Shown in pieces: positions 33,431 to 43,300 of a stretch of DNA of 64,000 nt. Source of the stretch: Streptomyces antimicrobicus (lineage in GTDB: Bacteria > Actinomycetota > Actinomycetes > Streptomycetales > Streptomycetaceae). How positions within the stretch are numbered: the stretch's first letter is position 1; the number at the start of each line of letters is the position of its first letter. The translations under genes were made by a program, and so were the position numbers. The notes below the pieces were generated by a model. It worked only from the letters and a program-made list of their open reading frames with translations. It searched no databases and was not told the origin of the DNA. The DNA is taken from positions 1 to 64,000 of the forward strand of contig NZ_JAJAUY010000003.1 of NCBI RefSeq assembly GCF_020532625.1, given 5' to 3'.

Positions 33431-36400
33431 CCACGATGAGCCCGGACGAGATCCGCCGCGCCCTGTGGGACAACCACCGCCTGCCCTACGGCGCCGCGCG
33501 CAACGCACAGGCCGAGACCCTGGCGGCCGCCGCCGAGGCGACCGGCGACCGCGCGCTGCTGCGCCAGGCCCTGACCACGCAGATCGACGCCTACGAGTAC
33601 AGCTCCGAACGCACCCGCATGGTGGTGCCCTTCGCCCGGCTGCTCCAGGAGTACGACCGCGATCCGGCCGCCTTCGACAGCGGGGAGACCCACTCGCTGT
33701 TCTGGCGGTTCAAGTGGGTGGCCGGACGGATCGTGGAGTCCCCCGAGATACCCGTCGCGGCCGTCACCGGCTGGCTGGACGACATGGAACGCCGCTACCG
33801 ACTCGCCGGCTACAGCGAACGGGCGGTGCGCCAGTCGGAGTTCTACCTCGCCGACGCCATAGGCGACGACGAGCGCGCCGAGCGGGCCATCACCCGCTGG
33901 GCCGCCGCCGACCGCGACCGGATGAGCGACTGCCACGCCTGCGAGACCAACACCCAGGGCTGGTTCTGGGCCCGTAAGGGCGAGGACGCCAAGGCGGTGG
34001 AGGTGTGGGAGCCGGTCCTGAGCGGCAACCAGACCTGCATGGAGGAGCCCCACCGGGTGCTCGCCCGCTCCCTGCTGCCCCTGGTCCGGCTCGGCCGCGT
34101 CGACGAGGCGCGCGCCCACCACCTGCGCGGCTACCGGATGGTGCGCGGCAAGGACAGCCTGCTGCGCTCGATCGGCGAGCACATCGAGTTCTGCGCGCTG
34201 ACCGGCAACGAGGCCCGTGGTCTGGAGATACTCGCCGACCACGCTGGGCAGCTGGCGCCGCTCGCGGACGTCGGTTCGCAGATGGAGTTCTACGGCGGTG
34301 TGCTGGTCCTGCTGCACCGGTTGATCGCGCTGGGCCACGGCGAGCAGCCGACGGTCCCGTACGCGGGCAGCCCCCGCACGGTGGCCGGGCTGTACGAGGT
34401 CCTGCGCGCCGAGGCCCTGGACATAGCCCGACGCTACGACGTCCGCAACGGGCACACCCGGGTCTCGGACGAGCTCGTGGCGCGCATCGCGGCCGCGCCT
34501 GTGCTGGACGTGCTGCCCCTGGGCGTACGCAGTGCGGCGCTGCCGCGGCCGGCGGCCGACGCGGGCGCGGGTGCCGGTACGGCGACCGGGACGGTCCCGC
34601 GGGCCGCGGCGGGCGGGGCGAAGCCGGCGGCTGTGGCGGAGTTCGGGGAGCTGGTGGCGCGGGCCCGCGCGGCCCGTGCCCAGGGCCACCCCTCGGCCGG
34701 GGCGCTCTGGGACGAGGTCGACCGCCGGGCCCAGGAGCGGCAGCAGGAGCAGGCGCGGGAGCCGGACGCCGCTCTGGCCGCCGATCTGCTGGAGCACCGT
34801 GCCATGGCGGCGGCCCGGGCCGGGGCCCCGGACCTGTCGGAGCGGTTCGCGCGGGTCCGCGACGCCCACCGGGCGGCCGGTCAGGAGCAGCGGGCTGCGT
34901 TGGCCGAGCTGCACCTGGCCACGGCGGCGGTGCAGTCCGGCGCCGCGCCCGAGGAGGTCCGCGCCCTGCTGGCGGCGGCCATGGCCACCGCGCGGGCCCT
35001 GCCCGCGGACGAGCCGCTGCGCGCCCGGCGGATCGCCCGGGCCGAGCTGACCGGGATACGCATAGCGGCGTACCTGAGCGGCGAGGCGGACGGGGCGGGG
35101 GAGCCGGGCCCCTCGGACGCGCCGGATGCCTGGGTGCAGATCGGCGAGCCGGGGGAGGGCGGCGGTACGCGGGCCGGGCTGGAGGCCTTCGTCGCGGACC
35201 ACGGCCCGGACCCGGAGCTGGCCGTGGAGGTCTCCGAGGCCGAGGAGATGCTCGCGCATCTGGCGCTCGAAGCCGGGGACGCCGAGCGCGGCCAGGCGCT
35301 GCTGGCCTCGGCTGCCGAGCGGGTCCTGGCGGCGGACCGGCCGTGGCTGGCGGTGGACCCGCTGGCCACGCGCGGCACCGTACTGCTGCAGCTGGGCCGG
35401 CCCGCGGAGGCCGAGGAGGCCGCCCGGGCGGCCCTGGCGCACGCCGTGGAACTGACCGACCCCGAGCGGCACGGCGCCCTGCGGTTGTCCCTGGCGGACA
35501 TGCTGCTGCGCCGCGACGGTGACCCGGCGGAGGCCGCGGCCCTGGCGCTGGAGAGCGCGCACTGGTTCGACCAGGCCGGGCTGACGGAGGGCGCCGGCGC
35601 CCAGGCCCGGCTGTGGCTGGCCCGTGCCTACGCGGCCGACGGGCGCAAGGTCGAGGCGGTCGAGGTGCTCCAGTCGGCACTGCCCGACCTGCTGGAGCAC
35701 GGCGAGCAGCAGGCGGTGTTCGCGCGGGAGCGGCTCGGCGAGCTTCTGGCCGACCTGCACGACCAGCGGGCCGCCGCCGAGCAGTACCTGCTGGCGGCGG
35801 AGACCGCCCAGGGCTGGGAGCACCAGGGCGCGCACGCCCGTCTGGCGCAGTCGGCGGCCGACGCGCTGCAGTCGGCGGGCCTGCGCGAGGAGGCCGTCGC
35901 CGCGTACGAGCGGGCCCTGCGGCTGCGCCGCGAGCTCGGGGACGCGCCGGTGTCGGTCGTGCGCATCCTGCGTTCGCTGGCCTGGCTGGAGCTGCGCGAC
36001 GAGGTCACCAACGCGACCGTGGCCGCGGCCCGGGGCCGGATGGAGGAGGCCGCGCAGGTGCTGCGGGCCGCTCAGGAGGAGTTCGGGGACGATCCGCGGC
36101 TGCGCTACGAACTCGCCCAGACCTGGCAGCAGCTGGCGCAGGTCCTCGACCGCCGGGTCGACGCCTACGTGGACCAGGACGAGGACGACTACGACGAGGA
36201 GGACGAGACCGAGGACGGGGCCGACCACGACCACGACGACGAGGTGGCCGACGACGGGCGCGAGCCGCTGACCGCGACCGAGCTGCGCGCGCTGCGGCTG
36301 GAGGCCGTCGCCCTGTGGGACCGGGCCGCCGGGTTGTACGCCGGACTGGGTCCGGAGAGCCTGCCGGAGCGGTTCCAGTGCCTGAACGGCATCGTGTGGA

Positions 36401-36546
36401 CCGAGCGCGCGCTGGGGGACGTCACGGGGGCGCGGGTCCGGCTGAAGGCCCTGGTCGAGGAGGTACGCACCCTGACGGAGGGCACCGCTCCCGACTGGCT
36501 GCTGCCGCGCGCGGAGTACATGCTCACCTCGCTGGACGAGGAGTAG
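33427..36546 (+). CDS. Large TPR-type helical repeat protein coupled to the HSP90-like gene
   Basis: A 1039-residue protein built almost wholly of Ala/Leu/Arg-rich helical hairpins typical of tetratricopeptide repeats (for example [40 protein letters not shown]). The N-terminal 350 residues are a distinct conserved domain ([32 protein letters not shown]). An acidic stretch of Asp/Glu/His lies near 916-942 and separates the last repeats. No signal peptide or membrane helix. The GTG overlaps the HSP90-like stop (GTGA). TPR proteins are classic HSP90 co-chaperones in eukaryotes; a similar partnership is inferred here. Confidence 0.8.
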   Translation: MTTMSPDEIRRALWDNHRLPYGAARNAQAETLAAAAEATGDRALLRQALTTQIDAYEYSSERTRMVVPFARLLQEYDRDPAAFDSGETHSLFWRFKWVAGRIVESPEIPVAAVTGWLDDMERRYRLAGYSERAVRQSEFYLADAIGDDERAERAITRWAAADRDRMSDCHACETNTQGWFWARKGEDAKAVEVWEPVLSGNQTCMEEPHRVLARSLLPLVRLGRVDEARAHHLRGYRMVRGKDSLLRSIGEHIEFCALTGNEARGLEILADHAGQLAPLADVGSQMEFYGGVLVLLHRLIALGHGEQPTVPYAGSPRTVAGLYEVLRAEALDIARRYDVRNGHTRVSDELVARIAAAPVLDVLPLGVRSAALPRPAADAGAGAGTATGTVPRAAAGGAKPAAVAEFGELVARARAARAQGHPSAGALWDEVDRRAQERQQEQAREPDAALAADLLEHRAMAAARAGAPDLSERFARVRDAHRAAGQEQRAALAELHLATAAVQSGAAPEEVRALLAAAMATARALPADEPLRARRIARAELTGIRIAAYLSGEADGAGEPGPSDAPDAWVQIGEPGEGGGTRAGLEAFVADHGPDPELAVEVSEAEEMLAHLALEAGDAERGQALLASAAERVLAADRPWLAVDPLATRGTVLLQLGRPAEAEEAARAALAHAVELTDPERHGALRLSLADMLLRRDGDPAEAAALALESAHWFDQAGLTEGAGAQARLWLARAYAADGRKVEAVEVLQSALPDLLEHGEQQAVFARERLGELLADLHDQRAAAEQYLLAAETAQGWEHQGAHARLAQSAADALQSAGLREEAVAAYERALRLRRELGDAPVSVVRILRSLAWLELRDEVTNATVAAARGRMEEAAQVLRAAQEEFGDDPRLRYELAQTWQQLAQVLDRRVDAYVDQDEDDYDEEDETEDGADHDHDDEVADDGREPLTATELRALRLEAVALWDRAAGLYAGLGPESLPERFQCLNGIVWTERALGDVTGARVRLKALVEEVRTLTEGTAPDWLLPRAEYMLTSLDEE

Positions 36547-36557
36547 CGTCCTCCGCC

Positions 36558-36591
36558 CTCGGGGGACCGGCCGTCCGGCCGGTCCCCCGAG
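36558..36591. terminator. Hairpin terminator after the HSP90-like/TPR operon
   Basis: A perfect 15-bp inverted repeat (arms 36558-36572 CTCGGGGGACCGGCC and 36577-36591, loop GTCC) lies between the convergent genes ending at 36546 and 36605. Confidence 0.85.
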
Positions 36592-36604
36592 GAAGAACGG
36601 CGGA

Positions 36605-37510
36605 TCAGGCGCCGAGCTGGCCCAGGGCCTCCGTGGCGATCTTCTCGAAGACCGCCTCGTCGGCTGCGAAGACGGAGTCCGGGATCGGGGCGTGGATCAC
36701 GATCTCGGTGAAGCCGAGTTCCCGGTGGCGGCCGGCGAAGTCCACGAACGCGTCCAGCGACTCCAGCACGGTGTTGCGCTCCGGGGTGAAGCCGGTCAGC
36801 AGGATCTTCTCCATCGGCTCCACGTCCCGACCGATGTCCGCGCAGGCCTTGGCCAGCTTGTCCAGCTGGGTGCGGATCGCGGCCAGCGACTGCTCCGGCG
36901 TGCCCGTCTCGTAGAGCTTGGGGTCACCGGTGGTGACCCAGGCCTGCCCGTGGGCGGCGGCCAGCTTCAGCCCGCGCGGCCCGGTGGCCGCCACCGCGAA
37001 GGGCAGCCGGGGACGCTGGACGCAGCCGGGGATGTTGCGGACCTCGTCGGCGGAGTAGAAGACGCCCTGGTGGGTGACGACGTCCTCGGTCAGCAGCCGG
37101 TCCAGCAGCGGCACGAACTCGGCGAACCGGTCGGCCCGCTCCCGCGGGGTCCACGGTTCCTGGCCCAGCGCGGTGGCGTCGAAGCCGTTGCCGCCGGCGC
37201 CGATGCCGAGGGTGACCCGGCCGCCCGACACGTCGTCGAGCGAGATCAGCTCCTTGGCCAGGGTGACCGGGTGCCGGAAGTTCGGGGAGGTGACCAGCGT
37301 GCCCAGGCGCAGCCGCTCGGTCACCGTGGCCGCCGCGGTCAGCGTGGGGAGGGCGCCGAACCACGGGCCGTCCCGGAACGAACGCCACGAGAGGTGGTCG
37401 TAGCTGTAGGCGGTGTGGAAGCCGAGCTGCTCGGCCCGCAGCCACTGGTCACGGCCTCCTTCGTGCCACCGACGTACCGGGAGGATCACAGTGCTCAGAC
37501 GCAGACTCAT
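36605..37510 (-). CDS. LLM-class F420-dependent oxidoreductase
   Basis: A 301-residue luciferase-like monooxygenase-fold enzyme, probably using F420 or flavin. Typical elements are [68 protein letters not shown] and [26 protein letters not shown]. The non-prolyl cis peptide region and length fit the family. The substrate is unknown. The ATG at 37510 is preceded by TAGGCT 7 bases upstream, so the mRNA is probably leaderless. It is divergent from the HAD phosphatase at 37674. Confidence 0.88.
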   Translation of the reverse strand: MSLRLSTVILPVRRWHEGGRDQWLRAEQLGFHTAYSYDHLSWRSFRDGPWFGALPTLTAAATVTERLRLGTLVTSPNFRHPVTLAKELISLDDVSGGRVTLGIGAGGNGFDATALGQEPWTPRERADRFAEFVPLLDRLLTEDVVTHQGVFYSADEVRNIPGCVQRPRLPFAVAATGPRGLKLAAAHGQAWVTTGDPKLYETGTPEQSLAAIRTQLDKLAKACADIGRDVEPMEKILLTGFTPERNTVLESLDAFVDFAGRHRELGFTEIVIHAPIPDSVFAADEAVFEKIATEALGQLGA

Positions 37511-37517
37511 GTCCCCG

Positions 37518-37523
37518 AGCCTA
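37518..37523 (-). promoter_or_regulatory. -10 box of the F420-type oxidoreductase gene, probable leaderless promoter
   Basis: On the minus strand TAGGCT ends 7 bases before the ATG at 37510, with no ribosome-binding site between. Confidence 0.5.
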
Positions 37524-37673
37524 CGGTGACCCCCGCAAGGACGGCGCAGCCGACGGCCTCGCCCGGCCCCCGCCGCGCCCGGCCCCGCAGCTGCCCGCCC
37601 GTCCGCGCCGGCCCGGTCCACCACCGTTGCCGCCCGGTCCGGCGGGGTGCGTGCCATGGGCGAAGATGGAGCG

Positions 37674-38537
37674 GTGACCTCGGCTCCCCAGCGCCCCGAC
37701 CGGCCTGCCCCCGCGACGACCCGGCTCATCGCCACCGACCTCGACGGCACTTTGCTGCACGACGACAAATCCGTCTCCCCGCGTACCGTCGCCGCGCTCG
37801 CCGCCGCGGAGGAGGCGGGCGTCGAGGTGTTCTTCGTCACCGGCCGCCCGGCGCGCTGGATGGACGTCGTCAGCGACCACGTCCACGGCCACGGCCTGGC
37901 CATCTGCGCCAACGGCGCCGCGGTGGTGGACCTGCACGCCGGGCGCGAGTTCGTGCTGGTCAGGGGGCTGCCCCGGTCGGCGGCGCTGACCGTCGTGCGG
38001 GCCCTGCGGACCGCCGCCCCCGGCACTTCCTTCGCGGTCGAGCTGACCACCGGCATCCACTACGAGCCCGAGTACCCGCCGTTCTTCCTCGACCCCGGCG
38101 CCACGGTCGCGACCGCCGAGAAGCTGCTGCACGAGGACCCGCCCGGCAGCGCCGCCCCGGTGCTCAAGCTCCTCGCGCACCACCCGCAGCTGGCCCCGGA
38201 CGAGTTCCTGGCCCTGGCCCGGTCCGCCGCCGGGGAGTACGCCTCCATCACCCGCTCCAGCCCGACCGCGCTGCTGGAGATCAGCGGCCACGGGGTGTCC
38301 AAGGCCAGCACGCTGGCCCTGTGCTGCGCCGAGCGCGGCATCGCGCCGCAGGACGTGGTGGCGTTCGGGGACATGCCCAACGACGTGGAGATGCTCACCT
38401 GGGCGGGCACCTCGTACGCCATGGGCAACGCGCACCCGGACGTGATCGCCGCGGCCTCCGGCCGCACGGTCGACAACAACGACGACGGGGTGGCCGTCGT
38501 GATCGAGCAGATCCTCGCGGCCCGCCTGGCCCGCTAG
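37674..38537 (+). CDS. HAD-superfamily Cof-type phosphatase
   Basis: A 287-residue phosphatase, paralogous in motifs to the one at 18124. Motif I is [14 protein letters not shown], motif [13 protein letters not shown], the motif III Lys is in [13 protein letters not shown], and motif IV is [15 protein letters not shown]. The Cof-type cap domain is between. A small-molecule phosphate is the likely substrate. The GTG at 37674 is preferred because GGAG lies just upstream; the ATG at 37656 would add six residues. It is followed by a short GC-rich gap and the convergent sensor kinase. Confidence 0.88.
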   Translation: MTSAPQRPDRPAPATTRLIATDLDGTLLHDDKSVSPRTVAALAAAEEAGVEVFFVTGRPARWMDVVSDHVHGHGLAICANGAAVVDLHAGREFVLVRGLPRSAALTVVRALRTAAPGTSFAVELTTGIHYEPEYPPFFLDPGATVATAEKLLHEDPPGSAAPVLKLLAHHPQLAPDEFLALARSAAGEYASITRSSPTALLEISGHGVSKASTLALCCAERGIAPQDVVAFGDMPNDVEMLTWAGTSYAMGNAHPDVIAAASGRTVDNNDDGVAVVIEQILAARLAR

Positions 38538-38613
38538 ACCACCGGGACCGGCCCCACCGTCTCCTCGGCCACCGGGACCGGGCACGGCCCGGCAGGGCGC
38601 CGGGACCGTGGCC

Positions 38614-40329
38614 CTAGAGCGGGGCCTGCCAGACCAGGGTGGTCCCGCGGCCGGCCTCGCCCAGCCCGGGCCCGTACCAGCTGGCGCCACCCAGCGACTC
38701 GGCCCGCCGGCGCAGGTTGCGCAGCCCGCTGCGGCGGCCTCCCTCGGGGATGCCCACCCCGTCGTCGGCGACCTCCAGCCGGACCGCGGCCCGTCCGTCG
38801 TCCAGGGTGGTGGTGGAGTCCACCACCACCTCGATCCGTGAGGCCTCGGCGTGCCGGAAGGCGTTGGAGAGCGCCTCGCGGAGCGCGGCGATGAGGTTCT
38901 TGCCGACGAGTTCGCCCACGGTGGTGTCGATCGGCCCGACGAAACGGTGGGCGGGCTTGAACCCCAGCGGCACGGCCGCCATGTTGATCTCCCGCAGCAC
39001 CCGGGTGCGCAGTCCGGACGGCGCCTCGGCCGGTCCTTGCTGCAGGGCGAAGATCGCGGTACGGATCTCCTGGATGGTCACGTCCAGCTCGTCCACGGCC
39101 TTGCCGACCCCGTCGACCACCTCGGGGACGACGGACCGCCGCTGCGCGCTCTCCAGCATCATCCCGGTCGCGAACAGCCGCTGGATGACCAGGTCGTGCA
39201 GGTCACGGGCAATCCGGTCGCGGTCCTCGAACACCGCCAGCCGCTCCCGGTCGCGCTGCGCCTCGGCCATCATCAGGGCGAGCGCCGCCTGGGAGGCGAA
39301 CTGCGTCGCCAGCGTCCGTTCCGCCTCCGTGAACGGCCGCGCGCCCCGGGCCCTGGGAGTGACCAGCGCGCCCAGCACCCGGCCACCGCTGTGCAGGGGC
39401 AGCATCATGCACGGGCCGTACCTGCTGGTCAGCCGACCGGACGTGCGCGGGTCGGCGGAGGCGTCGTCGGCGAACACCGGCTCACCGCGCAGCAGGCTCT
39501 GCACCACCGGGCTGTCGGCGGGGAGCACCACCCCGAGCGAGGTGGCGGGGTCGTCGGCGGAGACCGCGACGATCTCCATCCCGCCCTCGGTGGCCGGCAG
39601 CAGCACGACCCCCGCCGCCGAGTCCGCGAGGTGGCGGGCCTGTTCGGCGACGACGGACAGCGCGTCGTCGGCGTCGCCGCCGGAGAGCAGGGCGGTGGTG
39701 ACGGCCACCGAGCCGTCGATCCAGCGCTCGCGCTGGGTGGCGGCCTCGTAGAGCCGGGCGTTGCCGATGGCGATGCCCGCCTCGGTGGCCAGCACGCGGA
39801 CCATGTGGACGTCGTAGTCGTTGAACTCCTCCCCGCCGCGCTTCTCGGCGAGGTAGAGGTTGCCGAAGATCTCGCCCTGCACCCGGATGGGGACCCCGAG
39901 GAAGGTCTTCATCGGGGGATGGTGCGGCGGGAAGCCGGCCGCGCGCGGGTCCGCGGTCAGATCGGCCAGCCGGACCGGGTCGGGATGCCGGATCAGTGCG
40001 CCGAGCAGGCCGCGCTTGCCGTCGGGACGGTGCCCGATCAGCGCGGCGTGCTCGGCGTCGATGCCGTACGTCACGAAGTCGGACAGGCCTCGGCCTTCGG
40101 TGTCCACCACGCCGATCGCGGCGTAGCGGGCGTCGGCGAGCTCGGCCGCCGTCTCGCAGATCCGGTCCAGCGTGGAGTGCAGCTCCAGGCCGGTACCGAC
40201 GGAGCGCATCGCCTCCAGCAGTTGCGGGACGCGGGCGGTGAGCTCGGTGGACAGGCCCTGGAGACTGCGGGTGGCCTGGGTGGCGGCCTCCAGCGGGTCC
40301 GGTGACTCCTGCGACTCCTGCAGCGACAT
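38614..40329 (-). CDS. GAF-domain sensor histidine kinase (DevS/DosS-like)
   Basis: A 571-residue soluble kinase. Two GAF domains (about 50-200 and 215-360; [24 protein letters not shown], then [24 protein letters not shown]) precede the HisKA_3 H-box [23 protein letters not shown] (His near 374) and an HATPase_c domain with [41 protein letters not shown]. This is the architecture of the oxygen/redox sensors DevS/DosT. No response regulator is adjacent. The gene starts 10 bp after the cydCD stop, so a redox or respiration link is plausible. The ATG at 40329 follows TAGGCT by 7 bases. Confidence 0.9.
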   Translation of the reverse strand: MSLQESQESPDPLEAATQATRSLQGLSTELTARVPQLLEAMRSVGTGLELHSTLDRICETAAELADARYAAIGVVDTEGRGLSDFVTYGIDAEHAALIGHRPDGKRGLLGALIRHPDPVRLADLTADPRAAGFPPHHPPMKTFLGVPIRVQGEIFGNLYLAEKRGGEEFNDYDVHMVRVLATEAGIAIGNARLYEAATQRERWIDGSVAVTTALLSGGDADDALSVVAEQARHLADSAAGVVLLPATEGGMEIVAVSADDPATSLGVVLPADSPVVQSLLRGEPVFADDASADPRTSGRLTSRYGPCMMLPLHSGGRVLGALVTPRARGARPFTEAERTLATQFASQAALALMMAEAQRDRERLAVFEDRDRIARDLHDLVIQRLFATGMMLESAQRRSVVPEVVDGVGKAVDELDVTIQEIRTAIFALQQGPAEAPSGLRTRVLREINMAAVPLGFKPAHRFVGPIDTTVGELVGKNLIAALREALSNAFRHAEASRIEVVVDSTTTLDDGRAAVRLEVADDGVGIPEGGRRSGLRNLRRRAESLGGASWYGPGLGEAGRGTTLVWQAPL

Positions 40330-40336
40330 GCCCTTG

Positions 40337-40342
40337 AGCCTA
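40337..40342 (-). promoter_or_regulatory. -10 box of the sensor kinase gene, overlapping the cydCD stop
   Basis: On the minus strand TAGGCT, 7 bases before the kinase ATG at 40329, includes the TAG stop codon of cydCD (40342-40340). The kinase can therefore be transcribed alone and leaderless as well as by read-through from the cyd operon. Confidence 0.5.
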
Positions 40343-43300
40343 GTTAGTCCCATTTACCGGGGAAAGTCGGCCCGCGACGGCCGCCGACGCGTGCTCCGCG
40401 GCGACCGGCAGGGCCTCGGCCGGCGCCTCGAACCGGCTCCGGACCGAGTCGCCGGCGCGCTCGCGCTCCAGCATCCGCCGCAGCGGGCCCTCGGCCCGGG
40501 CGAGCTCCTGGTACGGGCCGCGCTGCACGACCCGGCCCGCGTCGAGGACGAGGACCTCGTCCACCTGGTCCAGGCCGGCCAGCCGGTGCGTGATCAGCAC
40601 GGTGGTGCGGCCCTCGGTGGCCGCCAGGAGGTCCGCCGTCAGGGCGTCGGCGGTGGCCAGGTCGAGGTGCTCGGCCGGCTCGTCCAGGACGAGGACCGGG
40701 AAGTCGGCGAGCAGCGCCCGGGCCAGGGCCAACCGCTGGCGCTGGCCGCCGGAGATCTTCCGGCCGTGTTCGCCGACCAGGGTGTCCAGTCCGTCGGGCA
40801 GGTTCGCGGCCCAGTCCAGCAGGCGGGCCCCGGCGAGGGCCGCGCGCAGCTCGTCCTCGGTGGCGCCGGGGCGGGCCAGCCGCAGGTTCTCCCGTACGGA
40901 GCTGTCGAACAGGTGCGCGTCCTGCGCGCACAGCCCGACCAGGCGGCGTACGTCGTCCCCCGCGCACTCCCGGGCGTCGACCGCGCCGAGGGTGTAGCCG
41001 CCCTCGCCGACGTCGAGGAAGCGCAGCAGCACCTGCGCGAGCGTGGTCTTGCCGGAGCCGGAGGGCCCGACGACGGCGATGCGGCGGCCGGCCTCCAAGG
41101 TGAGGTCGATCCCGCGCAGGGCGTCCCGCTCCTGGCCGGGGTGCCGGGCGGACAGTCCGGTGAGCCGCAACGGGAACGGCGCGGCGGGCACCGACCGGGG
41201 CCGGTCGGGCTCGGCGACGGGGGCCGGGAGGTCGAGCACCTCGTAGACCCGCTCCGCGCTGCGCCGGACGCGCTGCCGGTACTGGACGGCCAGGGGGAGG
41301 CCGGTCACGGCCTCGAACGCGGCGAGAGGCGTGAGCACGACGACCGCCATGGCGACTCCCGAGAGCCGGCCGTCGGCCACGGCGTCCGCGCCGAAGAGCG
41401 CCGCCACCACGACGGTCAGCCCGCACACCAGGGCCGAGAGCCCGCTGCCCAGGCCGGTCGCGGCGGCCCCGCGGGCGGCGATCCGGGTCAGCGCGGCGTC
41501 ACCGGCGAGCGCCTTGTCCCTACGGTCGCCCAGCGCGCCGGCGACGGTCAGTTCGGCGGTGCCCGTCAGCAGGTCGGTGACCCGGGTGGCCAGCTCGCCG
41601 CGGGCCGGCGCGAGCCGGGCCTCGGCCCTGCGCGCACAGGCTCCGCCGACCAGCGGCACGCCCACGCCGGCGGCCAGCAGGCCGACGGCGAGGGCGGCTC
41701 CGGCCTCGGGCAGCAGCCAGGCGGTGAACGCCACCGAGCCGGTGCCGACGAGGACGGCCGTGCCCAGCGGCAGCAGCCAGCGCAGCCAGTAGTCCTGGAG
41801 GGTGTCGGCGTCGGCCACCAGACGGGCCAGCAGGTCCCCGCGACGGCTGTGGCGCAGTCCGCCGGGGGCGATCCGCTCCAGCCGCCGGTAGACCGAGACG
41901 CGCAGGTCGGCGAGCATGCGCAGGACGGCGTCGTGCGAGACCAGCCGCTCGGCGTAGCGGAACACGGCCCGGCCGATGCCGAAGGCGCGGGTCGCGGTGA
42001 CGGCCATGAGCAGGTAGAGCACCGGCGGCTGTTCGGAGGCCCGGGAGATCAGCCACCCGGACACGGCCATCAGCCCGACGCTGCAGCCGACGGCCAGCGC
42101 CCCGAGGCCCAGGGCCAGCCGGAACCGGCCCCGCCAGGCCCGCGCGGTGTTCCGCACCCGCCCCAGCGGGTCCCGCCCGGGCGCGTCCCGCAGCCGACCG
42201 TCCGACCGACCCCCGGCCCCGGCCCCGGCCCCGGCCTCGGGCCCACCCTCGTACTCGGCCCCGGCCCCGGCCCCGGATGAGACCGTCCCAGCCGCAGCCC
42301 CCGTCACGGCCGCAGGCCCAGTCCCCACCTCAGCCCCGGCCCCAGCCCCAGCCCCGGCCGACGTATGACCCGCAGCCGACGTACGTTCCACGGCCCCGTC
42401 CTGGCCACCGGCCCCCGATTCGGTCGGCCCGCCCGAGCGCAGGGGCGCCAGCTCGACCACCCGGTCCGCCACCGACAGCAGGGCCGGCCGGTGGACGACC
42501 AGCAGGACGGTACGGCCGGCCGAGAGGCGGCGCACGGCGTCCACCACGGCCGCCTCGGTCTCGCCGTCCAGCGCGGCGGTCGGCTCGTCCAGCAGCAGCA
42601 CGGGACGGTCGGCGAGGAACGCCCGGGCCAGGGCCAGCCGCTGGCGCTGACCCGCCGACAGTCCCAGTCCGCCCTCGCCCAGGACCGTGTCGGCCCCTCG
42701 GGGCAGCGCGGAGACGAACTCCCAGGCACCGGCGTCCCGCAGGGACCGCTCGATCTCCTCGGCGGTGGCCCCGGGCCGGGCCAGCGCCACGTTCTCGGCG
42801 ATGGTCCCGGCGAACAGGTGCGGCCGCTGCGGCACCCAGGCGATCCGCTCGCGCCAGGCGGCCCGGTCCAGCTCCGCCAGATCCACCCCGCCGACGAGCA
42901 CCCGGCCCTGGGCGGGGGTGACGAACCCCAGCAGGACGTTCAGCAGCGTGGACTTGCCCACGCCGCTCGGCCCGGTGAGCGCCACGCACTCCCCCGCGGC
43001 AACGGTGAGCGAGACCGGCCCGGGCGAGGTCTCGGCCCGCCCCGGGTAGCGCACCGCCACGTCCTCGAACCGGAGCTCGGGGGAGTCCGGCACCGCCCGC
43101 GCCCCGCCCGCCTCCGGCAACGGGGTCTCCAGGACCTCGAAGATTTCCTCCGCGGCGGCCAGCCCCTCCGCCGCCGCGTGGTACTGCGCCCCGACCTGCC
43201 GCATCGGCAAGTACGCCTCGGGCGCCAGGATCAGGATCACCAGGCCGGTGTAGAGGTCCAGTTCGCCGTGGACCAGCCGCATGCCGATGGTCACCGCGAC

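Noticed and set aside
29990-33508. A 1172-codon open frame on the minus strand
   Set aside because: Only its last 247 codons (aquaporin) are real. The rest is antisense to kptA and the HSP90-like gene and shows the Gly/Val/Arg-rich composition of a high-GC shadow frame.
33097-36234. A 1045-codon minus-strand frame opposite the TPR gene
   Set aside because: Low-complexity shadow of the TPR coding sequence; third-position GC favours the plus strand.
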